This document shows positions 15,023-21,770 of a stretch of 21,770 bases of DNA, piece by piece; within the stretch, counting starts at the first letter, position 1; every line of letters begins with the position of its first letter. The stretch is from CAZHJA01 sp964532865. GTDB lineage: Bacteria; Patescibacteriota; Microgenomatia; UBA1406; GWC2-37-13. Below the pieces are notes generated by a model that saw only the letters and a list, made by a program, of their open reading frames with translations, ran no database searches and was not told the origin of the DNA. The translations under genes were made by a program, and so were the position numbers. The stretch covers positions 1-21,770 of the forward strand of contig CAZHJA010000010.1 in the NCBI GenBank assembly GCA_964532865.1, read 5' to 3'.

Positions 15023-16369
15023 TTATATTCTCTTATATATTCTATTGAACTCTCTTCCTCTATGAAATTCATTATCAAACAACTCAAATGATGTTGCGCC
15101 AGGAGAAAAAAGCACAATTATTTCTTCCTTATGCTTGTCTTTTGTTTTATTTGCAATTTCATATGCTTTTTCAACAGCTTTTTCCAAATCATCAAACTTT
15201 CCTGCAATTTTCTTTTTTATTTGTTTATTTAATTTTTTAGATATTTCGCTTGTAAAACTTCCTTTTAAAAGGACTATTTTCTCAACGTCATTTAATTTTT
15301 TTAATAATTTATCTGTTGGAAGATTTTTAGTTTTTCCGCCTAAAATCAAAATAATTCTACTTTTGGAAAATGAATCTATGGCTTTTATAGTTGCAATTGG
15401 CGTTGTAGATGTTGTGTCATTTATAAAAGTAATATTATTTTTACTACCTATTATTTCCTGTCGGCTATGGACTCCTTTAAAATTAACAATGTGCTCTTCT
15501 GTATTTTTTTTATTTATTTTAAGTATTTTTGCAGCAATTAAAACACAAGCTGCATTTTCCTTATTATGAATTCCTTTAAGGTATTTTAGTTTTTTTGGAA
15601 AATCAGTATTTTGAAAATAATAAATTTTAGACTTAGGATTATCTTTTTCAATTTCTTTTTTCAGTACTTTGTTTGCAATTAAATAATCGCAAGGTTTTTG
15701 ATTTAAATATAAGGCTTTTTTATCTAACGCGTAATTATCCATTGAGTCATAATAATTTAAGTGGTCTGGATAAAGATTAGTAAAAATTGAAATATTTGGA
15801 CTTATCTTTTTTTTATTTAATCCTGAAAGCTGCCATGAAGAAAGCTCAAGAATTACATAATCTTGTGCAGTGGCTGATTTAAGGATTTCAATTGTTGAGA
15901 TATTTGGAATATTTCCGCCTAAAAAGACTTTTTTTTTGGATTTTTTAAGAAGAGAATACAACATCATAGCAGTTGTTGACTTTCCTCTTGTACCACTTAT
16001 TCCAATTATTTTAGAAGGACAATATCTTACAAAAAAAGAAGCTTCCATATCAATTGTTACTCCTTTTTTTCCTGCACAAACAAGTTCTGGCAAATTCCAC
16101 TTAACTGAAGGTCCTTTAAAAATATACTCAGAAGATGTAAAGTCACTAATCTTATGTTCTCCTAATGTAAATTTAATGTTTAATCCGCTTAATTTGTCAA
16201 TAGAACTTTTTAGTTTTTCTTTTGTTTTTAAATCAGTTACAGTAACATTTGCCCCTAACTTTGAAAAAAAACGCGCTAATCCGACTCCTCCACCTTGAAG
16301 TCCCAAGCCTATAACAAGAACTTTTTTATTATTAAACTGGTTTTTTAACTTAAAGATAAGCTTATTCAT
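15023..16369 (-). CDS. murD: UDP-N-acetylmuramoylalanine--D-glutamate ligase
   Basis: 448 aa Mur ligase adding D-Glu to UDP-MurNAc-L-Ala with ATP in the cytoplasm. The N-terminal Rossmann domain has GLGLQGGGVG (21-30). The ATP P-loop is GTRGKSTT (126-133), where most MurD proteins have GTNGKTT. The central domain has YPDHLNYYDSMDNYALDKKALY, with the Lys expected to be carbamylated. The C-terminal domain ends in FSPGATSFELFDNEFHRGREF, the MurD signature. Arg in the P-loop is a substitution I associate with CPR MurD. The start at 16369 gives a normal N-terminus, and a TGATACAAT box lies 9 nt before it in the 69-nt gap after mraY, so the murD-ftsW-murG segment may have its own promoter. Confidence 0.96.
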   Translation of the reverse strand: MNKLIFKLKNQFNNKKVLVIGLGLQGGGVGLARFFSKLGANVTVTDLKTKEKLKSSIDKLSGLNIKFTLGEHKISDFTSSEYIFKGPSVKWNLPELVCAGKKGVTIDMEASFFVRYCPSKIIGISGTRGKSTTAMMLYSLLKKSKKKVFLGGNIPNISTIEILKSATAQDYVILELSSWQLSGLNKKKISPNISIFTNLYPDHLNYYDSMDNYALDKKALYLNQKPCDYLIANKVLKKEIEKDNPKSKIYYFQNTDFPKKLKYLKGIHNKENAACVLIAAKILKINKKNTEEHIVNFKGVHSRQEIIGSKNNITFINDTTSTTPIATIKAIDSFSKSRIILILGGKTKNLPTDKLLKKLNDVEKIVLLKGSFTSEISKKLNKQIKKKIAGKFDDLEKAVEKAYEIANKTKDKHKEEIIVLFSPGATSFELFDNEFHRGREFNRIYKRI

Positions 16370-16378
16370 AGTAAATAT

Positions 16379-16387
16379 ATTGTATCA
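16379..16387 (-). promoter_or_regulatory. Putative extended -10 promoter of murD
   Basis: The minus strand reads TGATACAAT (TGn plus TACAAT, 5 of 6 consensus bases), 9 nt before the murD ATG at 16369, inside the 69-nt mraY-murD gap. A TTAACT lies 20 bp upstream, too far for a normal -35. The predicted start is about 2-4 nt before the ATG. The box matches those before ileS, rplU and the ParB-like gene. Confidence 0.4.
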
Positions 16388-16438
16388 TTTTGAACTTTAA
16401 GAAAAGTTAAATTTTAATAAATCTTAAACTATAGATTA

Positions 16439-17476
16439 TTATTTCATAAAGGCAATCATAAGACCAAAAATACCGAAGATTATTGAAATAAGCCAAAAGC
16501 GCATAACAATTTTGGGCTCTTCCCATCCTTTATGTTGAAGCCATAAATGAAAAGGAGATACAAAAAAAAGCTTTTTTTTAAGTATTTTTTTACTAAAAAG
16601 CTGCATAAATGAAGTAAAAATCTCAACTACAAAAATAGCTCCAATAATAAGCAAGGTAAATGGTTTACCTAAAATAAGTCCAATTACAGCAAAAGTTGCA
16701 CCAAAAGCCAGTGCTCCAGAATCGCCTAAAAATATTCTTGCTGGATAAATATTAAAATACAAAAAAGCAAGCAAGCCACCTAGCCATGCAGCAATAAATA
16801 AAGATGTCGGAACATCTAAAATAGACCTTGAAATAATCCAAAAACAAATTAAGGCTATCATTAAAATTCCCGAAGCTAATCCATCCAATCCATCAGTAAT
16901 ATTTACTGCATTTGCAAATGCAACAATAACAAATGTTGAAAATACAATATAAAAATATGAAAGATTAAATACTCCCAAAAAGGGGATATTAATGATATCA
17001 ATTTTCAAATCATGAAAAAGCCAATAAGAAATTATTACCGCTAAAATTATTTCTAAAATAAGTTTATGACGGATTCTTAATCCAAAAAAATGTTTTTCTT
17101 TCCAAAAAAATATTTTATTTAAATCGTCATAAATTCCAAGAATTGCAAAAGAGATAAATGTAAAAAAAAGTATCTTAATCTCTGAAAACATTGATGGAAA
17201 ATTTGTAAAAATAGTTTTAGTTGTTAAGCTTACTACTGAAAGAAATATTGTAAATATAAATATTGTTGTTAAAATAATTAATATTCCTCCCCCAACAGGT
17301 GTTCCTTTTTTATGATTATTATATAAATCAAATATTGGCGTTGGCTTGTTAAAAGGATCTTTGGTTTTCTGTTGTGCTCTTTGAAGTTTGTTTTTATACA
17401 AAAAATTGATAAAAGGAATAATAAATATCATGTTGACAACAAAAGAAGCAAATATTGCAAACAAATACATTGGCAT
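16439..17476 (-). CDS. mraY: Phospho-N-acetylmuramoyl-pentapeptide-transferase
   Basis: 345 aa polyprenyl-phosphate phosphosugar transferase with about 10 TM helices. It moves phospho-MurNAc-pentapeptide to undecaprenyl phosphate, making lipid I. Seen: GTPVGGG (58-64), IYDDLNK with D117/D118, NITDGLDGLASG (192-203), and FLGDSGALAFG (249-259), i.e. the catalytic and Mg-binding aspartates. The usual cytoplasmic motif PIHHHFE before KGW-EPK reads PFHLWLQHKGWEEPK (308-322), so only the first His (H310) of the HHH triad remains. NITDGLDG and the GW-EPK-V-RFW ending make MraY more likely than a WecA-type transferase. The gene is 20 nt after dgkA. Confidence 0.94.
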   Translation of the reverse strand: MPMYLFAIFASFVVNMIFIIPFINFLYKNKLQRAQQKTKDPFNKPTPIFDLYNNHKKGTPVGGGILIILTTIFIFTIFLSVVSLTTKTIFTNFPSMFSEIKILFFTFISFAILGIYDDLNKIFFWKEKHFFGLRIRHKLILEIILAVIISYWLFHDLKIDIINIPFLGVFNLSYFYIVFSTFVIVAFANAVNITDGLDGLASGILMIALICFWIISRSILDVPTSLFIAAWLGGLLAFLYFNIYPARIFLGDSGALAFGATFAVIGLILGKPFTLLIIGAIFVVEIFTSFMQLFSKKILKKKLFFVSPFHLWLQHKGWEEPKIVMRFWLISIIFGIFGLMIAFMK

Positions 17477-17496
17477 AGAAAAATCTAGTAATGTTT

Positions 17497-17862
17497 TTAA
17501 TATAAAAAGAATTGATAAATTTTAGGTACAAAAATAATACAGGATATTGTTAGTGCACCAACCGCAAATATTAGCATTGCTCCAGCTGAAATATCTTTAG
17601 CCCACTTAATATCCTCTCTCCACTTTCGATCAATTGCATCTGTTGTTTTTTCTATTCCTGTATTAATTGCCTCGATAGTTAAACCTAAGAAAATAAATGA
17701 AATAATAATAAGAAATTCATAATAAGAAATCTTAAAAAATATTCCACAAGATATTGCAATAAATGAAAGCAAAAAATGAATAATGAAATTAGGTTGTGTT
17801 TTAAAAGACCACTTAAGACCATTCCAGGCATTTTTTAGAGAAATTGTATGTTTATGTATCAT
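17497..17862 (-). CDS. dgkA: Diacylglycerol/undecaprenol kinase family protein
   Basis: 121 aa small integral membrane kinase with three predicted TM helices. The active-site block EAINTGIEKTTDAID (64-78) followed by KWREDIKWAKDISAGAMLI (80-98) is diagnostic: the Glu/Asn pair, E71, D76 and the KD pair are all present. Gram-positive members of this family phosphorylate undecaprenol (UdpK) and E. coli DgkA phosphorylates diacylglycerol. Placement directly before mraY, which consumes undecaprenyl phosphate, favours undecaprenol kinase (inference). Its ATG overlaps the yvcK TGA as ATGA, indicating translational coupling. Confidence 0.92.
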   Translation of the reverse strand: MIHKHTISLKNAWNGLKWSFKTQPNFIIHFLLSFIAISCGIFFKISYYEFLIIISFIFLGLTIEAINTGIEKTTDAIDRKWREDIKWAKDISAGAMLIFAVGALTISCIIFVPKIYQFFLY

Positions 17863-18830
17863 TTAATAAGATTAAAAATATCTTTAGCTAACTTTTTTGA
17901 ATCATGTCTTAAAATACTTCTTATTAATTTATCAGCTTTTGGTTTTTTAAATATATTTGAATCAACCAAATCACTTCTTATTATTTTACCTTTAAAATCA
18001 TCATCATTAATATTATCTTTAACTGGCTTTTCATTATTCTTACTATACCAGTTTAAAATACTTTTTTTAATTTGTCCATTGTTAATAATAATAAAGTCAG
18101 GTTTTCTTCCTAAATACAATGTAAGATCTTTCACATGATCAAGCGCTGTATATCCTGTTGTTTGTCCTGTTTTTGTCATTAAATTCATAATATATATAAT
18201 CTTTAATTTTGATGACATAATTGCTTTTTTTATTCCCTTTACTAAAAGAACAGGAATAATGCTTGTGTATAAGTCTCCTGGGCCAACAATTAAATAATCT
18301 GTTTTTTTTATTCTTTTTACCGCTCGCTTATTTGCTAAAACTAATGGACTAAGAAAGGCGCATTTTATTCTGCTTGCTTCTTTAATATTTTCATCTATTT
18401 TACCTTCTCCTTTTATTATTTTTCCGCTTTCATATTTTGCGCAAAGGTTTGTTTTATGAAACGTAACAGGAATAACAGGTCCTTTTAATTTTAAAACAAA
18501 TGCTGCTGTTTTAATTACCTCTTCATAATTTGTCGTTACTTTTTCAAGAGTGGATAAAAATATATTTCCAAAATTGTGTCCTTTTAAATCCCCTTTTTGA
18601 AAGCGATACAAAAATAATTTTCTCCATAAATAAGATTTATCTGAAAGAGCAACTAAACACTGTCTCAAGTCCCCTGGAGGAAGCACTCCCAACTGATCTC
18701 TTAATCTTCCTGTTGATCCTCCAGAATCCATCATACTAACAATCACACCCAAGTTAATATCATATTTTTTTAATCCTGATAAAACAATAAATGAGCCTGT
18801 TCCTCCTCCAATTACAGTAGCTGTTTTCAT
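17859..18830 (-). CDS. yvcK: YvcK/CofD-like protein (UPF0052, gluconeogenesis-factor family)
   Basis: 323 aa. Seen: N-terminal VIGGGTGSF (6-14), the SMMDSGGSTGRLR block (32-44) followed by GVLPPGDLRQCL, GHNFGN (84-89), VGPGDLYTSIIP, and NLMTKTGQTTGYTALDHV, all typical of the YvcK branch. The CofD branch (2-phospho-L-lactate transferase) has related motifs but acts in F420 synthesis, unlikely in this context. In Firmicutes and Actinobacteria YvcK/CuvA binds UDP-sugars and is needed for normal cell shape and wall synthesis on gluconeogenic carbon. Here it lies between murA and dgkA with 4-nt ATGA overlaps on both sides, so tight coupling to wall precursor genes is seen directly. Confidence 0.93.
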   Translation of the reverse strand: MKTATVIGGGTGSFIVLSGLKKYDINLGVIVSMMDSGGSTGRLRDQLGVLPPGDLRQCLVALSDKSYLWRKLFLYRFQKGDLKGHNFGNIFLSTLEKVTTNYEEVIKTAAFVLKLKGPVIPVTFHKTNLCAKYESGKIIKGEGKIDENIKEASRIKCAFLSPLVLANKRAVKRIKKTDYLIVGPGDLYTSIIPVLLVKGIKKAIMSSKLKIIYIMNLMTKTGQTTGYTALDHVKDLTLYLGRKPDFIIINNGQIKKSILNWYSKNNEKPVKDNINDDDFKGKIIRSDLVDSNIFKKPKADKLIRSILRHDSKKLAKDIFNLIK

Positions 18831-20152
18831 ATTTTTTTAATATCTCCTCCTAATTGTTGAATTTTTTTATCTAAGTTTTCATATCCTCTTTCTAAAATTT
18901 CAGCACCATTTATTATTGTTTTTCCATTTGCAAGTAATGCAGCAATTACTAATGTGGCTCCAGCTCGCAAATCTGTTATTTCTAATACACCATTATGTAA
19001 AGAGTGTCCGCCTTGAATAGAAATTATCTGATTATATTTTTTTCCTTGTTCATAATTAAAATAGTAATATTTACAAGGATTTGAAATACTTTTATTTACA
19101 AACTCTATTTTTGCTCCAAGTTTTTCTAATTCATAAATATATGAAAATCTATTTTCAAATACTCGCTCTACTATGGTTGATTTTCCTTGAGCCTGTGTCA
19201 TTAATACTGCCCAATTTTGCTGCCAATCTGTCATAAATCCAGGATGGGGAGCTGTTTCTATATTTGATGGAAGTATTTGACCTTTATAGTAAAATTTAAC
19301 TTTGTTATTTCCTAAAATATCAACTCCAATATTTACTTTTTTAAGATTAATAAAAAACGCATCTAATAATTCAGGCTGAATCTTATCAATAATAACTTTT
19401 CCCTTTGTAGAAACTGCAGATATTGCATATGTCACTGCTTCATTTCTATCAGATATAATTTTAAAAGAATTATGAGTAATTAACTTTTTAACAGGCTTTA
19501 TTACAATCTTATTATTCTCTCTTTTAATATCTGCTCCTGCCTTATTCAAAAAATTAATCAATTCATCAATTTCAGGCTCAAATGAAATATTAGATATTAT
19601 TACATTATTATCAGCAAAAATAGAAAACATAATAAGAAGCTCTGTGCCTGTATGAGACTGTCTTGGAAAAGAATATTCTCCTCCTATTTTTTTTCTTTTT
19701 TCAATTTCATAATATCCTGTTTTTGCATCATATTCTACACAAGCGCCAAGAGCTTTAATGCCGTTTATTATTCTATCAATTGGTCGTGCTCCTATTCTAC
19801 ATCCTCCTGGATTTGGAATATAACATTTATTGAATTTATAAAAAAGGGGGGCTAAAAACATAAAAGAAACTCTAATTTTTGAACCGTGAAGTAAATCAAC
19901 TTTATTTTTATCAATATTTCTACTATCAATTAAAACAGTATTTTCTTCAATAAATTCTGCCTTCCCTCCTAAATCCGCAATTAACTTCAAAAGAAGTTTT
20001 ACATCATATATTCTCGGAACATTTTCCAGAATAATCTCCTGGTCAAACATAAGAGCGGCAATAATTACTTTTAAAGCTACATTTTTAGCTCCAGAAAGCA
20101 CAATATTTCCCTTAAGCTTATTTCCTCCTTTAACAATGTATGAATTATTCAT
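18827..20152 (-). CDS. murA: UDP-N-acetylglucosamine 1-carboxyvinyltransferase
   Basis: 441 aa EPSP-synthase-like enzyme catalysing the first committed step: enolpyruvyl transfer from PEP to UDP-GlcNAc. Seen: N-terminal GGNKLKGNIVLSGAKN with K24/N25, the active-site loop NPGGCRIGARP with C118 equivalent to E. coli Cys115, the DRNEAVTYA segment, and HPGFMTDWQ with the catalytic Asp. The Cys is retained, so the target residue for fosfomycin is present; Asp at this position gives resistance in some bacteria. Length is normal. It overlaps yvcK by 4 nt (ATGA) and follows murB by 24 nt of A/T-only sequence apart from its last bases. The GGAGGAGA near its 3' end encodes Gly-Gly-Asp and sits 12-15 nt before the yvcK ATG, so it may act as a weak ribosome site. 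Confidence 0.98.
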   Translation of the reverse strand: MNNSYIVKGGNKLKGNIVLSGAKNVALKVIIAALMFDQEIILENVPRIYDVKLLLKLIADLGGKAEFIEENTVLIDSRNIDKNKVDLLHGSKIRVSFMFLAPLFYKFNKCYIPNPGGCRIGARPIDRIINGIKALGACVEYDAKTGYYEIEKRKKIGGEYSFPRQSHTGTELLIMFSIFADNNVIISNISFEPEIDELINFLNKAGADIKRENNKIVIKPVKKLITHNSFKIISDRNEAVTYAISAVSTKGKVIIDKIQPELLDAFFINLKKVNIGVDILGNNKVKFYYKGQILPSNIETAPHPGFMTDWQQNWAVLMTQAQGKSTIVERVFENRFSYIYELEKLGAKIEFVNKSISNPCKYYYFNYEQGKKYNQIISIQGGHSLHNGVLEITDLRAGATLVIAALLANGKTIINGAEILERGYENLDKKIQQLGGDIKKI

Positions 20153-20176
20153 AAATATTTTATATATATAAAAAAA

Positions 20177-21118
20177 CTAGATTAAAACAACTTCTTCTTC
20201 AAGTTTTATATTAAATTTATGCCTTACTTTCTCTTTTACAATACTAATTAATTTTTTTAAATCATCTGGATTACCATTGCCTTTATTAACAATAAAGTTT
20301 GCATGCTTTAATAAAACATAAAAATCACCGCAACTTATGCCTTTTAGACCTGCTTTATCTATTAAATATCCGCTTGATGTTGTAGGTAAATTATGCTTTT
20401 TCTTATCTTTTTCTGATATATTTCTAAAAAAACATCCGCTTGTAGCAATCCCAAAAAGCTGTGTTTGCTTTCTATATTCTAATGATTTTTGGGCTTTTTT
20501 TCTTAAAATATTTGGGCTTTTAATTTTTAATTTAAATACAGCTTCAAGCAATACTTCCTTTGTTTTTTGTAAAATACTGTAATCATATGCAAAATTAAAA
20601 TACTTTTTTTCTACTTTTTTTGTTTTTCCAGACTTATCAACAATATATGCGTATATTAAATTGTCTCCAAAATATTGTATAGGATGAGTCCATTTTGCAT
20701 TCATATACAATGCTCCTCCTACAGTTCCAGGAAGACCTTTATGATATTCAAAACCAGAATATCCTTTTTCTATTGTTTCTTCAATTAACTTTGAAGCTGG
20801 ATATCCTGAAGAAATAAGTATATTTATATAAGTTTTTCCTTTTTTAATAACTTTTATTTTTTTATATTCATTTTTTACTACTAGTCCATTATATATATCC
20901 TCTTTTGCCGCAATGTTTGATCCTCCACCAAGAATTAAAAAGGGAATATTATGTTTTAAACATACAGAGCAAACTTTTTGTAAATCTTCTCTTTTTTTTG
21001 CTTTAAAAAAATACTTTGCATATACTTTTTGACGCATTGTTAAATAAGGAAAAAGGTTAACTTTTTTAAAAATTTTAGTTTTCCCTAATTTACTCTTTAA
21101 TATGTTAAGCTGTTTCAT
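20177..21118 (-). CDS. murB: UDP-N-acetylenolpyruvoylglucosamine reductase
   Basis: 313 aa FAD-dependent enzyme reducing UDP-GlcNAc-enolpyruvate to UDP-MurNAc with NADPH. Seen: FAD-binding GGGSNI (64-69), GLPGTVGGAL (128-137), FAYDYSIL (176-183), TSGCFFRN (226-233), SSGYLIDKAGLKG (248-260) and LEEEV (306-310) with the C-terminal catalytic Glu. Two positions differ from the E. coli pattern. The proton-donor Ser of GSFFKN is Cys (C229), and the Arg of the FxYRxS motif appears as Asp (D179). Cys can plausibly act as proton donor, so I expect activity. It lies between murC and murA with an 18-nt gap after murC. Confidence 0.95.
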   Translation of the reverse strand: MKQLNILKSKLGKTKIFKKVNLFPYLTMRQKVYAKYFFKAKKREDLQKVCSVCLKHNIPFLILGGGSNIAAKEDIYNGLVVKNEYKKIKVIKKGKTYINILISSGYPASKLIEETIEKGYSGFEYHKGLPGTVGGALYMNAKWTHPIQYFGDNLIYAYIVDKSGKTKKVEKKYFNFAYDYSILQKTKEVLLEAVFKLKIKSPNILRKKAQKSLEYRKQTQLFGIATSGCFFRNISEKDKKKHNLPTTSSGYLIDKAGLKGISCGDFYVLLKHANFIVNKGNGNPDDLKKLISIVKEKVRHKFNIKLEEEVVLI

Positions 21119-21136
21119 ATATTAAATAATACAGTC

Positions 21137-21770
21137 TTATTGTTTTATCTGCTTTATAGCTCTAATTATATCATCTTTTAGCTTGTAAACATCGCCTGCC
21201 CCCATTGTAATAATTACATCACCTTTTTTAATTATTTTGGGTAATTCTTCTATAAGCTTATTAAATGTTGGAAAAGATAAAATGTTCCCCTTATCTGAAG
21301 CTTTGGCAATATCTTTTTCAGAAATATTAAATTCTTCGCTTTTTTCACGAGCTGATGAAAATATTGGCAAGACATATGTTTTATCAGCTAGAGATAGACT
21401 TTTCCCAAATTCATGCAACAGAGCTTTTGTTCGAGAATATGTATGGGATTGGAAGATAATAATAAGTCTTTTATTTTTGAATCTCTGTCTCACAGCTTCT
21501 ATTGTGGCTTTTATTTCTTCTGGATGATGGGCATAATCATCAAAAAGGAATGTAGTATTATCCGAATAAATAAGTTCAAATCTTCTTCTTACTCCTTTAA
21601 AATTTCGTATTGGATTTTTAATATCTTCATACTTAAATCCGAGTTTAAGCAATAACACTATAACAGCTACTGTATTTAAAGCATTTTTCTTTCCAAAAAG
21701 AGAAATTTTAAAATTTAGCAACTGTCTGTTAAATTTTAAAGTAAAAGCACTTCCATTTGTATTTGCTTTA
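21137..21770 (-). CDS. murC: UDP-N-acetylmuramate--L-alanine ligase, C-terminal part (5' end beyond window)
   Basis: About 211 codons are visible, open to the window edge. The TTG at 21721 is not the real start: the frame continues upstream as KANTNGSAFTLKFNRQLL, the end of the MurC central domain. Visible: LFGKKNALNTVAV (the PGxHNxxNALAA motif with His replaced by Lys), FKGVRRRFEL, DDYAHHPEEI (near 21510-21540), QSHTYSRTKALL, PIFSSAREK and MGAGDVYKL. These mark the MurC C-terminal ligase domain, with the DYAHHP signature separating MurC from MurD/E/F. The N-terminal UDP-binding and P-loop regions lie outside the window and cannot be checked. It is the first visible gene of the cluster. Confidence 0.95.
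   Translation of the reverse strand, partial: KANTNGSAFTLKFNRQLLNFKISLFGKKNALNTVAVIVLLLKLGFKYEDIKNPIRNFKGVRRRFELIYSDNTTFLFDDYAHHPEEIKATIEAVRQRFKNKRLIIIFQSHTYSRTKALLHEFGKSLSLADKTYVLPIFSSAREKSEEFNISEKDIAKASDKGNILSFPTFNKLIEELPKIIKKGDVIITMGAGDVYKLKDDIIRAIKQIKQ

Noticed and set aside
16393..16408. 6-bp stem AACTTT-AAGA-AAAGTT between mraY and murD
   Set aside because: Too weak and short to be a terminator, and no T-run follows on the minus strand.
18843..18851. AGGAGGAGA as a Shine-Dalgarno for yvcK
   Set aside because: It encodes Gly-Gly-Asp of MurA and is 12-15 nt from the yvcK ATG, beyond the usual spacing. The ATGA overlap explains initiation better; noted only as possible help.
21719..21721. 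TTG as the start of murC
   Set aside because: The frame is open upstream to the window edge and encodes conserved MurC sequence, so the gene is cut by the window, not started here.
1..21770. CRISPR array, insertion sequence, prophage or attachment site
   Set aside because: No direct-repeat/spacer pattern, transposase, integrase or phage gene is visible; the tRNA has no duplicated 3' end nearby.
1..21770. Alternative genetic code with UGA as Gly
   Set aside because: UGA ends yvcK and murA in ATGA overlaps, and no gene needs in-frame TGA.

Overview
The window is a gene-dense, very AT-rich stretch of a bacterial chromosome. Gene content and several family-specific sequence variants suggest a member of the Candidate Phyla Radiation (Patescibacteria), possibly Microgenomates. 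The clues are the MurG N-terminus beginning directly TGGH, the MurD P-loop GTRGKS, an IleRS with an AMHKS signature, a compact cell-wall cluster with ileS inside it, and no convincing Shine-Dalgarno sequences. TGA works as a stop (yvcK and murA end in TGA, dgkA and yvcK start in the same ATGA), so the UGA=Gly code of Gracilibacteria/Absconditabacteria is excluded. The lineage call is an inference; no 16S gene is present.

Region 1 (1-3660) is accessory. A large plus-strand gene encodes a predicted surface-anchored protein: signal peptide, five propeller-like repeats, an LCAT-like lipase domain, a beta-sandwich, a Pro/Thr/Ser stalk and a C-terminal membrane anchor. It converges on a small minus-strand SAM methyltransferase, which lies downstream of tRNA-Val(CAC). 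The tRNA has a near-consensus promoter.

Region 2 (3676-5460) has signal peptidase I (lepB, plus strand), whose 3' end overlaps that of a minus-strand gene for a truncated ParB-like DNA-binding protein. Next come rpmA (L27) and rplU (L21).

Region 3 (5468-21770) is a continuous minus-strand division and cell-wall cluster. In transcription order it is murC (5' part outside the window), murB, murA, yvcK, dgkA, mraY, murD, ftsW, murG, ftsQ, ftsA, ftsZ, ileS, rodA, followed by rplU, rpmA and the ParB-like gene. It covers UDP-MurNAc formation (MurA, MurB), L-Ala and D-Glu addition (MurC, MurD), lipid I and II synthesis (MraY, MurG), undecaprenol recycling (DgkA-type kinase), two SEDS glycan polymerases (FtsW, RodA), and Z-ring assembly and anchoring (FtsZ, FtsA, FtsQ). 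YvcK is a likely metabolic regulator of wall synthesis. murE, murF, the class B PBPs, ftsL and ftsB are not in the window.

The most notable non-coding signals are a 36-bp perfect all-A/T palindrome between ftsQ and ftsA, and a recurring extended -10 motif (TGnTAnAAT) 6-9 nt before the start codons of murD, ileS, rplU and the ParB-like gene. The motif suggests leaderless or nearly leaderless transcripts from promoters inside the cluster.
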